DNA of 64,000 nucleotides from contig NZ_JABASX010000001.1 in NCBI RefSeq assembly GCF_016107655.1, positions 648,300-712,299 on the forward strand, given 5' to 3'. How positions within the stretch are numbered: position 1 is the first letter of the stretch; the number at the start of each line of letters is the position of its first letter. The position numbers and the translations under genes are program-made. Below are positions 36,406 through 44,897 of this stretch, one piece after another. Origin of the DNA: Brevibacterium antiquum (GTDB lineage: Bacteria; Actinomycetota; Actinomycetes; Actinomycetales; Brevibacteriaceae). The notes under the pieces are model-generated. The model searched no databases. It was not told the DNA's origin and saw only the letters and a list, made by a program, of their open reading frames with translations.

Positions 36406-36514
36406 GTCAGCATTCAAGCTATTCCTGTTATGAACCGCAATCATCAGTCAAGAATCCGTGATTTTCTGTATTCCTATCGAAGCTTCTTGAATCATGTATG
36501 CCAGACTGTCGGTC

Positions 36515-36991
36515 ATGTCGCAGAAAGTGGAACTCGATGATGTTGATCGACAGCTGCTCAAGACTCTCAGCGATGATGCCAGAGCATCGGGCACCGCCTT
36601 GGCCTCAGCGGTCGGCATCTCCGAATCGACGGTTTCGCTTCGTCTCAAGCGCCTCAAGACGCTGGGCGTGATCAGAGGCTTTCGTGTCGACATCGATGCC
36701 GCAGCTGTGGGCATCCCGCTGCAGGCTCTGATCTCCATCCGTCTGGCCAAACATGACCGAGCTGAGATCGATGCCTTCACCGCCGCGGCACCGCAGTTCC
36801 CCGGGGTGGTGCGGATGTATCACATGGCCGGAGCCGATGACTATCTGCTCCACATCGTCGCCACCGACACCGAGGCGGTCCAGTCCTTCGTTCTGGACTA
36901 CCTCACCCGCTACCCGGCGGTCGCCCACACCCGAACCAACCTCATCTACAAGGTTCAGGATGGTTCGGCCTGGATTCCCGACGGCGCCTGA
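36515..36991 (+). CDS. Lrp/AsnC-family transcriptional regulator
   Basis: The N-terminal HTH (ELDDVDRQLLKTLSDD, ALASAVGISESTVSLRLKRL) and C-terminal RAM ligand domain are both complete in about 158 residues. It is divergent from the PLP lyase gene with about 90 bp between, so it is likely to control that gene in response to an amino acid. The ATG at 36494 is an alternative start. Confidence 0.9.
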   Translation: MSQKVELDDVDRQLLKTLSDDARASGTALASAVGISESTVSLRLKRLKTLGVIRGFRVDIDAAAVGIPLQALISIRLAKHDRAEIDAFTAAAPQFPGVVRMYHMAGADDYLLHIVATDTEAVQSFVLDYLTRYPAVAHTRTNLIYKVQDGSAWIPDGA

Positions 36992-37038
36992 GCCTCGCTG
37001 CGGTGCCTGATTCGCCGTCGAGAGGCCATAATTGAACC

Positions 37039-37467
37039 ATGACCACTCAGAAGACACAGCCCACCGACGCTGACGTCAACGAGTTCCTCGCAGCTGCCGT
37101 TCCCCATAAGCGACGCGAGGATGGGTTCGCGCTGGCTGCGATCTTCACCGAGGTCACCGGCACGCAGCCGGTGATGTGGGGTCCGTCGATCGTGGGGTAC
37201 GGACAGTATCAGTACGTTTCGCCATCGAATCCGCGCAACCGTGGTCACTGGCCAAAGACCGGGTTCTCACCACGTAAGACTCAGCTGTCGCTGTACGGGC
37301 TCAAAGACTCACCTGCCGGAGCGGCGCTGCTGACCACCCTCGGTACGTACACCGAGGGCGCCGGATGCGTGTATGTGCGCAAGTTGGAAGACATCGACGA
37401 GGCGGTGCTGCGCAGACTCATCGCCAACGCGTTTGACCGCCCAGACGATCCCGAGCCCGCGCCCTGA
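37039..37467 (+). CDS. DUF1801 domain protein
   Basis: The 142-residue sequence contains AIFTEVTGTQPVMWGPSIVGYGQY, the hallmark of DUF1801 (YdhG-like) proteins, and RKLEDIDEAVLRRLI at the C-terminus. Function is unknown. It is a single gene with an ATG start. Confidence 0.85.
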   Translation: MTTQKTQPTDADVNEFLAAAVPHKRREDGFALAAIFTEVTGTQPVMWGPSIVGYGQYQYVSPSNPRNRGHWPKTGFSPRKTQLSLYGLKDSPAGAALLTTLGTYTEGAGCVYVRKLEDIDEAVLRRLIANAFDRPDDPEPAP

Positions 37468-37509
37468 TCACAGCCTGGACCGCAGAGTCGCACGAATGCT
37501 TCGGCTGAG

Positions 37510-38109
37510 TCAGTGTCGACTGGTGATCGTCAGTCCCTGTTTGCGCTGATGGACTGAGAAATATCGCAGGCCCTGGGACTCATCGGCGAGGAAGCGTCGA
37601 CGAGAGAGACGCGGCAACCAGACTATCTGGCCCGGAGCGAGCGGGATCGTGGTCAGCTCTGTCTCCAGGGTTCCGCCGCCGTCGAGGATGTGGATGAGCA
37701 CATCGAGGCCGGGCCCCATGTGTTCCTTGATCTCGCCACCGGGTGAGAGCGCGATGATGTTCGCATCGAGATCACGCGACTGAGGCTGGAGCTGCCATAC
37801 AGAACCTGAGGTCTCCGCAGGCCCGTTGAGTTCCTCCACATCGGCAAGGACGCGGGGGAGAGGCGTCGCTGCCCGTTTGCTGATGAGAACCCGGAAATCC
37901 TCGTCATCTGATGACTGTGGTTCCCAGGCCATAGCCTCGGCGAACTCCGCCTCCATCTCAAGCTTGAGATTCTTGGGTTCGTGGTCGTTGACGAGGATCA
38001 GTCCGGAACCGACATCGAGTTTCTGATAGGCCGCCATGATGAGAGGATGCCGCTCAGGCTTGGGAACCGTCCGAACGTCAATGGTTTCGAATACTGGGCC
38101 ATCGGCCAT
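37510..38109 (-). CDS. DUF2249 - cupin two-domain protein
   Basis: Residues 1-75 match DUF2249 (VFETIDVRTVPKPERHPLI, LILVNDHEPKNL), a module often linked to hemerythrin or nitric-oxide related proteins. Residues 95-195 form a cupin barrel (HMGPGLDVLIHILDGGG). GGAGG six bases before the ATG at 38109 sets the start. The divergent neighbour is a second cupin, and the 100-bp gap contains a palindrome at 38163-38176. Confidence 0.8.
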   Translation of the reverse strand: MADGPVFETIDVRTVPKPERHPLIMAAYQKLDVGSGLILVNDHEPKNLKLEMEAEFAEAMAWEPQSSDDEDFRVLISKRAATPLPRVLADVEELNGPAETSGSVWQLQPQSRDLDANIIALSPGGEIKEHMGPGLDVLIHILDGGGTLETELTTIPLAPGQIVWLPRLSRRRFLADESQGLRYFSVHQRKQGLTITSRH

Positions 38110-38162
38110 GGTCAACCTCCAAAGTCAGTCTCACATCGATCAACTACAAGTTAGCATCAGGA

Positions 38163-38176
38163 CTGAGAGGTCTCAG
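38163..38176. promoter_or_regulatory. Palindrome between the two divergent cupin genes
   Basis: CTGAGAGGTCTCAG is a 6-bp perfect inverted repeat with a 2-bp centre in the shared promoter region. It could be an operator; no regulator is assigned. Confidence 0.3.
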
Positions 38177-38207
38177 CAGCAGAAATCGAACGAGCAGGAC
38201 AGGACAG

Positions 38208-38552
38208 ATGATGACTGACAATTCACACACCCATCACCTCGGCGAGCTGGCCGACGAACTTCTGGAAAAGGCACGGGGCGCCACCAGCGGGCGGGCAGCC
38301 CACAGCGTCTACAGCGGGCGCTATCTCAAGCAGGCCCTGCTGACGTTGACGGCAGGGGCCACGATGGCAGAGCATGACTCACCGCCAGAGGCGACGCTGC
38401 AGGTGCTGCGGGGGAGTGTGGCATTGTCATCAGCAGAGGACTCGTGGGACCTTCGCGTCGGAGACCTCATGACGATTCCTCCGGAGCGACACTCCGTGCA
38501 GGCGCATGAGGACTCAGCATTCATGCTGACCATTCGAACCGATGTCAGCTGA
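38208..38552 (+). CDS. Single-domain cupin protein
   Basis: About 114 residues forming one cupin barrel. The motifs LTAGATMAEHDSPPEATLQVLRG and DLMTIPPERHSVQAHEDSAFML give the usual two histidine regions. Metal or ligand unknown. It pairs divergently with the DUF2249-cupin gene, suggesting a common stress. Confidence 0.8.
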   Translation: MMTDNSHTHHLGELADELLEKARGATSGRAAHSVYSGRYLKQALLTLTAGATMAEHDSPPEATLQVLRGSVALSSAEDSWDLRVGDLMTIPPERHSVQAHEDSAFMLTIRTDVS

Positions 38553-38673
38553 TCATCCGGCGCAGTTCCAATGTGGATTCCACCAGTTCTGACCAGGCGG
38601 GATACCCACCGGGGCACCTAAGGACAAAAAATGTGCCCCAACATCGAGTGAACGATGTCGCGACACATTTCAT

Positions 38674-38750
38674 TGGTCGGGATAGCGGGATTCGAACCCA
38701 CGACCTCCTCGTCCCGAACGAGGCGCGCTACCAAGCTGCGCTATATCCCG
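38674..38750 (-). tRNA. tRNA-Pro (CGG)
   Basis: On the minus strand the acceptor CGGGATA pairs with TATCCCG, the anticodon stem CCTCG/CGAGG holds loop TTCGGGA with anticodon CGG, and the T-arm is GTGGGTTCGAATCCCGC. Discriminator A and CCA are encoded. Confidence 0.96.
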
Positions 38751-38832
38751 TGACCAGGAACTACTATAGCGATGGCGACGCGTTCTGAAAAATCGGTACG
38801 GTCAACCGACTGTGAATGGAAGGAAAGTCTCA

Positions 38833-39324
38833 TTGGCACTGACTGCCGGGAGCATCACGACAACCGCCCTCGACATCCTTTCACGCTACGGATTGGGCGA
38901 TCTGTCGATGCGCAGGCTCGCGCGTGAGCTCGAGGTTCAGCCCTCCGCCCTGTATTGGCACGTCAAGGATAAACAGGAGCTCTTCGTCCTCATCGCCACA
39001 CGGATGAACGCAGAGGTGGATGCGCGATGCCCGTCGACTTCTGACCCACTTGTCGCTGTGATGGCGCTGCGTGACATCCTGCTCACATACCGTGACGGTG
39101 CTGAGATCATGTTGCTCGGCTACTCGATTTCCCCCGGCGAAGTGACTCCTGGCGCGTTGAGCGTCGACGCATTGGGACAGACGGTCTCCCAAGGTGTGAT
39201 GGCACATGCGCTCGGTGCCGTGGCGATCGAGCAGAACCGCAGTCTCTTCGGCATCGGGAATGACGATGCAGGTGAGAACTTCGCGACAATCGCGGCACGT
39301 CTCCTTCGCACCGAGGTCGTCTGA
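38833..39324 (+). CDS. TetR-family transcriptional regulator
   Basis: The N-terminal HTH is TTTALDILSRYGLGDLSMRRLARELEVQPSALYWHVKDKQEL, and the remainder is a helical ligand domain with the TetR class C-like pattern. The likely start is TTG at 38833 with GGAAGGAAA just upstream; GTG at 38812 adds seven residues. The protein is about 163 residues, on the short side, and its target is unknown. Confidence 0.8.
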   Translation: MALTAGSITTTALDILSRYGLGDLSMRRLARELEVQPSALYWHVKDKQELFVLIATRMNAEVDARCPSTSDPLVAVMALRDILLTYRDGAEIMLLGYSISPGEVTPGALSVDALGQTVSQGVMAHALGAVAIEQNRSLFGIGNDDAGENFATIAARLLRTEVV

Positions 39325-39420
39325 ACGAACAAGTCGACAGAACAAGCAATTCGTCTGCCCGCCTGCCTTATGGCATACTGGTCAAGCGCGATCGAGAGCC
39401 ATGGCTCTCGACTTGCTGTG

Positions 39421-39494
39421 GGGCCTATAGCTCAGTTGGCTAGAGCATCTCGCTTACACCGAGAGGGTCGGGGGTTCAAGTCCCTCTGGGCCCA
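39421..39494 (+). tRNA. tRNA-Val (TAC), integration site of the element
   Basis: The acceptor GGGCCTA pairs with TGGGCCC, the anticodon loop CTTACAC gives TAC at 39455-39457, and the T-arm is CGGGGGTTCAAGTCCCTCT. Discriminator A is followed by CC. The integrase gene begins 68 bp beyond its 3' end, so the 3' half of this tRNA is the likely attachment core. Confidence 0.96.
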
Positions 39495-39586
39495 CCGTTG
39501 AACAATTGATAAGTTGCCTGGTGAGAAGCTTATATCGGCGATTTGAAGGCCTGCATGTGGGTCATTTGCCCACATCTTGCCCACAT
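39495..39586. mobile_element. Left boundary of an integrative element with integrase arm-type repeats
   Basis: Just beyond tRNA-Val, two 10-bp direct repeats TTGCCCACAT lie at 39566-39575 and 39577-39586, and an inverted half ATGTGGG at 39555-39561. They overlap the last codons of the integrase. Such clustered repeats next to an att core are typical of tyrosine-recombinase arm sites. The right boundary is outside the window; no second tRNA-Val 3' copy was noticed. Confidence 0.6.
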
Positions 39587-40704
39587 TCCATTCTCAACTG
39601 TTGTGATCTATGAGCATCCAAAGCCTCTGAAACTTGGTCCAAATCGTCGTCGAAAAGGTCCGAATACGTATCGAGAGTCATTGCCGCGGACGCGTGGCCT
39701 AGCATGTGCTGGAGCACCTTCACATGGGCGCCTGACTGAACAGCGAGGCTGGCAGCTGTGTGGCGCATATCGTGGATGCGCATTTGCGCCGGTACCCCGG
39801 ACGATTCTTTGGCCAAAGCCCACCATGAACCGCCTGTTCCACCTTCGCTGCGACCCTTTGGTTTTGGACGCAAGATGAATCCGCTACGACGAGGTGCTTC
39901 GAACACCAAAGAGGAGGGTGTCTTCTCGGAACAAAATTCCTTGAACTCATTTGCAAGGAAGCCAGGCAGCGGTGCAGTACGAGTCTTTCCACTCTTCGGA
40001 GTTCCCACGTGGAACTTGCTCCCGGATTCAACCGCATTGCGCACGATCTTCACTCTTCGCCTGTCAAAGTCTAAGTCGCTTACTCTGAGCGCCGTGATTT
40101 CTCCCCACCTCATGCCGGTATAGCAAGCCAAGTAAACGAGGAGCCTCCACTGCCCACCAGCGGCGTCCGCCAGTCGTTGGACAGAAGCGTGGTCGAGGTA
40201 GATGTGTTCACCCTTCCTCTTCTTTGGGAGGTTTTTCACTCCCTGAGCCGGGTTCGTCTTGATCAACTTCGCTGAGACCGCATCGTCGAGGATTCCGCGC
40301 AGAACCCCGAATGCGCGCAGGACAACTGTGGCGGACTTTCCATCGTTGCTCAGCTCCGCGATCCACCGGCTGATGTCGAGTTGCTTGATCGATGACATCG
40401 ATCGTTCTCCCCACCGGGGCTTCACGTGAACTCGCCAGGTTGTCTCGACGCTGCGCAGAGTGCTTGGCGCCAGATGCGTCTGACGCAACATCCAGTCGGC
40501 ACCAACCGAGGCGATAGTGGTACGGCCAGCATTCGGCGCTACGTAGGTTCCTGACCGAAAGTCTCCTTCAAGCTCAGACTTGAAATCAATTGCATCCCGC
40601 TTACGGGTAAAGCCTCGCTTTTCTCGCTGCTTCTTGTTCTCGTCTCTCCAGCGGACTCGGTATTTCTTGCCGTTCGGAGTCGCGTAGGTTGAAATGTGAG
40701 CCAC
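39562..40704 (-). CDS. int: Tyrosine recombinase (phage-type integrase)
   Basis: This 380-residue integrase has an N-terminal arm-binding DUF4102/AP2-like region (RVRWRDENKKQREKRGFT), a SAM-like core-binding domain (60-160) and a catalytic domain with Arg in TGMRWGEI (near 194), His-x-x-Arg in IHDMRHTAASL (near 309), His in LQHMLGHAS (near 334) and the Tyr nucleophile in LDTYSDLF (near 347). It reads toward tRNA-Val. Its final codons contain the arm repeats. Confidence 0.95.
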   Translation of the reverse strand: MAHISTYATPNGKKYRVRWRDENKKQREKRGFTRKRDAIDFKSELEGDFRSGTYVAPNAGRTTIASVGADWMLRQTHLAPSTLRSVETTWRVHVKPRWGERSMSSIKQLDISRWIAELSNDGKSATVVLRAFGVLRGILDDAVSAKLIKTNPAQGVKNLPKKRKGEHIYLDHASVQRLADAAGGQWRLLVYLACYTGMRWGEITALRVSDLDFDRRRVKIVRNAVESGSKFHVGTPKSGKTRTAPLPGFLANEFKEFCSEKTPSSLVFEAPRRSGFILRPKPKGRSEGGTGGSWWALAKESSGVPAQMRIHDMRHTAASLAVQSGAHVKVLQHMLGHASAAMTLDTYSDLFDDDLDQVSEALDAHRSQQLRMECGQDVGK

Positions 40705-40828
40705 GATGTCGTCCTTCTGAAATGTGGAGAGTAGCCGGGCAGCTGCGCGAAGGGCGCATGTTGCTATAAGCCCAAGCTCAATATGGTTATGAACTCCGGT
40801 GTGTCATTCGGGTAGGAGTCTCGTCAGC

Positions 40829-41032
40829 TCACTCAGTACGAACCTTCGTGCGATCATCGAGCCACTCTTCGACGTCAGCTTTACGATAGCGAACGGCGCG
40901 GGGGCTGAGCTTCATGAAACGTGGCCCCTGCCCCGTGAAGCGAAGCTGGGCAAGATGCCCGGTGGTGACGCAAAGCTCGTCAGCCAACTGTGCCGGTGTC
41001 AGGATCTCGCGATCCGTAGCGATCATGCTCAT
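40829..41032 (-). CDS. xis: Excisionase-like HTH protein
   Basis: This 67-residue protein is a MerR/HTH_17-type winged helix: LTPAQLADELCVTTGHLAQLR followed by YRKADVEEWLDD. It lies just upstream of int on the same strand, as excisionases do. A GAGGAA site precedes the ATG. The upstream region has the element's TGCCGCACGTA site. Confidence 0.8.
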   Translation of the reverse strand: MSMIATDREILTPAQLADELCVTTGHLAQLRFTGQGPRFMKLSPRAVRYRKADVEEWLDDRTKVRTE

Positions 41033-41093
41033 GTGTATTCCTCACGTTCCTCAGCAGGTCAGACATCAACCTGATTTTTGCGGTCACCATTAA

Positions 41094-41104
41094 TACGTGC
41101 GGCA
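41094..41104 (-). promoter_or_regulatory. TGCCGCACGTA site 1, upstream of xis-int
   Basis: The minus strand reads TTTGCCGCACGTATTAAT about 62 bp before the xis start. The 11-bp core is identical at 45872, 49083 and 51792, each in front of a gene block of the element. Confidence 0.6.
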
Positions 41105-41148
41105 AATCGCGATAGGAACACAGTGCAACGAAATTTTTTGTGAGACAG

Positions 41149-41820
41149 CTAGGCAACAACCGATTTCGACAGCAACCTCTGAACGGTTGACTTCGAGGTG
41201 CCTAGAGTATCGGCGATCTCCCGGTGAGATTTTCCGGCTTGCTTCATCTCGACAACAGCGTCGACATCGACGGGTCTGGACGAATCTGTTGCGGCTTTAA
41301 GGACCGGTGACTTGTGAGGCGAGCTCATTGCAGCCACAGGTGGCGCGGGAGATATTTCAGCCGTCGCCGTGGCGGATCGGTCAACTCGGGCACGTTCTGC
41401 ACGGCGCCTGGCGGCATTGGAACCTTGCGGGGGTGCTACGGCGACAGATACTGCTGTGTGAGTGGAGATAAGGCACGCCAGTGGCATGAGACTAGCGATG
41501 AACGAGCCAACAACGAGGGCAGGGAGTGTCGTGGCTGTCGAGTTGCCGTCGCTAAGTGCGTGAGTGGCATTGGTGATCATCGACACGACGGTGAAGAAAC
41601 CCACCGACGACCAGGCAAGCCGGACTCCTTCCCCGCGAGCTCTGGCAACGACAGCTGCGACGGTGAAGACGAGGATCGAAAGATCAACGACGATTGGTAC
41701 TGCCGGACGCAACGGACGAGGGATTCCAGCCCAACCGGCAGCGGCGATGAGGCCGGTGAAGGAAACAGCGAAAGAGGCCACGGCGACGAGCACGGCCAGC
41801 AAGAGCGCCGAGGCCGCCAT
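41149..41820 (-). CDS. DUF2637-like membrane protein with C-terminal HTH
   Basis: Starting at ATG 41820 gives about 223 residues: four membrane helices (about 1-110) with the DUF2637 pattern PIVVDLSILVFTVAAVVARARG, a linker rich in Ala/Arg/Ser, and a C-terminal resolvase-like HTH (AGKSHREIADTLGTSKSTVQRLL). DUF2637 proteins are common on actinobacterial plasmids and ICEs. A TTG at 41868 lies inside the upstream terminator and is unlikely as a start. It could be a membrane-tethered regulator. Confidence 0.7.
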   Translation of the reverse strand: MAASALLLAVLVAVASFAVSFTGLIAAAGWAGIPRPLRPAVPIVVDLSILVFTVAAVVARARGEGVRLAWSSVGFFTVVSMITNATHALSDGNSTATTLPALVVGSFIASLMPLACLISTHTAVSVAVAPPQGSNAARRRAERARVDRSATATAEISPAPPVAAMSSPHKSPVLKAATDSSRPVDVDAVVEMKQAGKSHREIADTLGTSKSTVQRLLSKSVVA

Positions 41821-41866
41821 TGATTCTGATTCAGGTTTAATCCGCCGCACGTGAGCTGACAATAGC

Positions 41867-41902
41867 AAAACCGCCTGACATGAGACAGAATCAGGCGGTT
41901 TT
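41867..41902. terminator. Bidirectional terminator after the tagged-protein operon
   Basis: AAAACCGCCTGA (41867-41878) pairs perfectly with TCAGGCGGTTTT (41891-41902), giving A and T runs on both sides, so it can stop transcription in either direction. On the minus strand it is 40 bp beyond the stop of the first tagged gene. Confidence 0.9.
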
Positions 41903-41942
41903 CGTGTACGTAGGGGTCCTTAGTGCGCTCGGCCCGTGCAGG

Positions 41943-42983
41943 TCAAGAATCTTCGGGCAGAGCATCTCTATTCTCACGGAGCTCATTGATCCTGGCTGTG
42001 GCTTCTATCAGCTCGTCGTGGGGTTGCCATCCCTGATCGTAGGACACTGATGACAGCGATTTCGCTTGACGTTCCAGTTGATCGACCTTGTGTTGATCCA
42101 CATTGATGTCCAGCTCGATTCTCTCGCGTGGAGTTCGGATATCTGGAGCATCGAACTTGTCCCAAATCTGCTTGCTGACAGGAATGACGCGTTCAGGATC
42201 AGTCGGGTGTTCGATGAAATGCTCAACTTTGTTTCCGTTGAAGTATGCGACTTTACCCGGCACTCCTTCGTTGATGACTGCATACATCGACTTGGGAGTG
42301 CCATCAATGTTGACGGCCGTTCGTATCAGCTTCTGTGACTGATTGGTGGTGAGCTTAGGTGTGAAGCCGGCATATTTTGAGCGAAGGCGGTGGGCCTTAG
42401 CTTCAGCATCGTGCTTTCGAGAAGACTCATCAAATTTGGCCTCCCGCTCGGCGGGCGTTCCGTAGAGCCGGACCTTTTCAGGATCATCATCATCTCGGAA
42501 CTCGGGGCTGCGCTCGTTGTAGGGCACACGCTCGCCGTAGGCCGATTCGTATTCGTTCGGCGACCAATACCGCAGCGACTTATCCGCGATTTCAACCTGG
42601 CGATCGCTGAAGTCATCTGGGAACGTCTTAGCAACGACGGCCCACTCTGCGTCTTCCTCATACCAGCGCTCACGTGCCTGGCGGAACTCGCGTGGGATCT
42701 TGAGGTTGCGCTCCGGCGATAGCTTCATCCCTCCGTGGGAGGCTGTTGAGACGGACGCGATGCCAGTGGCTATCTGATCAGCGTGCTGAATCTTGCCCCA
42801 CGGTGACTGAGAGCCTTCACGGGCATAAACATTCGCGGTAAACTCCTGCGCCGGTAGGTCGCCGGACTCGTCGAGGGCGTCGTAGAACCCTCCTAGACCA
42901 TTGACGTTCGGCCTGGCCTTGGCTGATTCCGACCATTGGCCGCCTTCGGGGATTCCTGACTGGACTCGAGACTGGTTGCTCAT
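41943..42983 (-). CDS. Tagged accessory protein 1, with DUF7007-like domain
   Basis: Residues 1-27 carry the shared N-terminal module (SRVQSGIPEGGQWSESAKAR). Residues about 57-125 (SPWGKIQHADQIATGI, SHGGMKLSPERN, RWYEEDAEWAVVAKTFPD) resemble a domain of plasmid and phage hypothetical proteins that I believe is catalogued as DUF7007. The C-terminal 90 residues are charged and helical. Soluble, no signal peptide. It overlaps the next tagged gene by ATGA. It is the last gene of the block before the terminator. Biochemical role unknown. Confidence 0.75.
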   Translation of the reverse strand: MSNQSRVQSGIPEGGQWSESAKARPNVNGLGGFYDALDESGDLPAQEFTANVYAREGSQSPWGKIQHADQIATGIASVSTASHGGMKLSPERNLKIPREFRQARERWYEEDAEWAVVAKTFPDDFSDRQVEIADKSLRYWSPNEYESAYGERVPYNERSPEFRDDDDPEKVRLYGTPAEREAKFDESSRKHDAEAKAHRLRSKYAGFTPKLTTNQSQKLIRTAVNIDGTPKSMYAVINEGVPGKVAYFNGNKVEHFIEHPTDPERVIPVSKQIWDKFDAPDIRTPRERIELDINVDQHKVDQLERQAKSLSSVSYDQGWQPHDELIEATARINELRENRDALPEDS

Positions 42984-43855
42984 GAGGGAAACTCCTCTTT
43001 CTCGATCTGGGATTCGTGTCTGGCAACCTCGGCCCGCGCCTGGGCCAACCTACTCGTGGTGGCAAGAGTGAGGTCCTGCTCTTGACGATGAAACTCGCGC
43101 AGCGGTCCGCGCCGGATCATACCTCCGTGAGACTGGGCAATAACCGTCTGACCGTCGGCGGAGATGTTCGTGACCGTCCACATTTCATATCCAGCCCCGA
43201 CTTGGATCTCATCGCCTTTTGCCAGGCCGTCGACCGGCTGTCGTTCGGAGTTGAGTTCGTCAGCTCTCGCCGTGGTGATCTGGATCCTAAGTTCCTCGCG
43301 ACGGCGGTAGTTGTCATCGGAGTCTCGATTGCGGATGAACTCACGCATCTGTGACCACTGTGCACCGTTCCGCTCATCTGCGTGATGCTGATCGAGCCTC
43401 ACAGCCTCGGCTTCGAGGACGGCGCGCGGACTGAAAATCGCATCGTTGGGACGATTGTCCATGTCATCAGAATCATCGAGGTGGCCCGCAACCATCCAGG
43501 ATCCCGCCTTCTCGGCGTTGAGACCAATATCGTCTGCCAGCGCAGCGTCGATGTGCGCATTGTCATCGGCTGGTATCTCAACCTGTCGGCCGTGATCATC
43601 GAAGGCGGCATCAAACGTGTACGGGGCATCAGAGAAGACGTCTTCGGGACCGCGGAGTCGAACACGGTCGATGGTCGAGCTGGTTTTTGCTAGCGTCTGG
43701 GCCAGGGCCGTCGCCTGTCTGGCATCACTAATCTCGACGTCAACAACTGCTCCGGGCAGTCCGTCAAGACCAGACGTGTCAGGCCGAGCCTTTGCTGTCT
43801 CCGAGAACTGACCGCCTTCGGGGATGCCAGCCTGGACGCGGTTGAGGGTGCTCAT
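42980..43855 (-). CDS. Tagged accessory protein 2
   Basis: After the shared module (NRVQAGIPEGGQFSETAKAR) the 291-residue protein has an acidic middle (VVDVEISDARQATALAQTL, DDSDDMDNRPND) and a C-terminal part with GDEIQVGAGYEMWTVTNI, a small beta-barrel-like segment, and SHGGMIRRGPL. I recognise no named family. It is coupled to tagged genes 1 and 3 by 4-base overlaps. Confidence 0.7.
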   Translation of the reverse strand: MSTLNRVQAGIPEGGQFSETAKARPDTSGLDGLPGAVVDVEISDARQATALAQTLAKTSSTIDRVRLRGPEDVFSDAPYTFDAAFDDHGRQVEIPADDNAHIDAALADDIGLNAEKAGSWMVAGHLDDSDDMDNRPNDAIFSPRAVLEAEAVRLDQHHADERNGAQWSQMREFIRNRDSDDNYRRREELRIQITTARADELNSERQPVDGLAKGDEIQVGAGYEMWTVTNISADGQTVIAQSHGGMIRRGPLREFHRQEQDLTLATTSRLAQARAEVARHESQIEKEEFPS

Positions 43856-44877
43856 GCGCGTGAAAGCTCCTTCGCTAACATCGATTCCTTCATCACGGCC
43901 TCGTCGAGCTTTCGGTCATGGTTGTCCTGCTGCTCAGACCTCGTCTTCTTCAGATCGGCGAGGATCTGCTTGACTGAGGCGGGGCCGCTGCTTCGATCGG
44001 CACCCTCGTTCCAGAACTCGTCGGTGTGTTCGATGAAGGTCTTGTCGCGGGGTATTAGATCGTCCCGACGACTCAGCTTCCTCAGCTCTTCGGTGTCCTC
44101 GTCAATTTCATCAATATCGGCCTGTGACCGGGCCAAGTCGGCGCTGACTTTGTCCACATACGACTCGTAGCTTGCGCCAGCCGGTGAGTCGAGCTGCTGG
44201 TCTTCGAGATTGGGGGATTGCAATGCCTTGGCAATTGCGTTCTTACGTGTCTCGAAGTTGCCCCCAGTCGATGTCGACTTGATCGCAGTCTGCGCGTCAT
44301 CCAGCCGCTTGCCATGGTGAGAGAGGAAGTCCGCCCTGGCTGCTTGCGCTGGATCGAAGATCGGGGCCTTAAACTGCTTTGAGGCGGCGAAGAGTCCACC
44401 ATCGCGGGCTGCACGCAATTTGCCTGGTTCGGATGGCCTCGCACTCTTCGGCTGCGTTGAAGTCGGTTTCGTCGCAGGTGCCGTGGCACCAAGAGCAAGA
44501 TCCATGAAGCTGTCTGGACTGTCGGGTTGGGTTGCATCGCTGACTCCGTCAGTCGCAGCCACTTCGATCTGGTCGAGTTCGGCCCGGTCGATCTGCACAT
44601 CGAAGCCGACATCAGTGGTCACGACATGCACGTCATCGCTTGTGACGTAGGATTGCGGCCGACCGGCACCGACTTCCATTCCGTCATTGAAATCGTCGAA
44701 GTACTTGCCAATGCGAGCCTCTGTGTCAGGGTCGCCGTCTCCGAACTCGATACCGCTCATATCCCCGGCCTGCAACGGTTTGACGTCGAGGCCGGAGACA
44801 TCGGGCCGAGCCTTCACCGACTCTGCCCACTGGCCTCCTGTGGGGATGCCAGACTGAACTCGATTCTGAACGCTCAT
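43852..44877 (-). CDS. Tagged accessory protein 3
   Basis: The 341-residue protein begins NRVQSGIPTGGQWAESVKAR and then is mostly helical and charged. The middle has a basic, proline/threonine-rich stretch (ATAPATKPTSTQPKSARPSE) and the C-terminus looks coiled-coil (KQILADLKKTRSEQQDNHDRKLDE reading from QILADL). Function unknown. It overlaps tagged gene 2 by four bases. Confidence 0.7.
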   Translation of the reverse strand: MSVQNRVQSGIPTGGQWAESVKARPDVSGLDVKPLQAGDMSGIEFGDGDPDTEARIGKYFDDFNDGMEVGAGRPQSYVTSDDVHVVTTDVGFDVQIDRAELDQIEVAATDGVSDATQPDSPDSFMDLALGATAPATKPTSTQPKSARPSEPGKLRAARDGGLFAASKQFKAPIFDPAQAARADFLSHHGKRLDDAQTAIKSTSTGGNFETRKNAIAKALQSPNLEDQQLDSPAGASYESYVDKVSADLARSQADIDEIDEDTEELRKLSRRDDLIPRDKTFIEHTDEFWNEGADRSSGPASVKQILADLKKTRSEQQDNHDRKLDEAVMKESMLAKELSRA

Positions 44878-44897
44878 CGTCTATTCGCTCCTATTAC

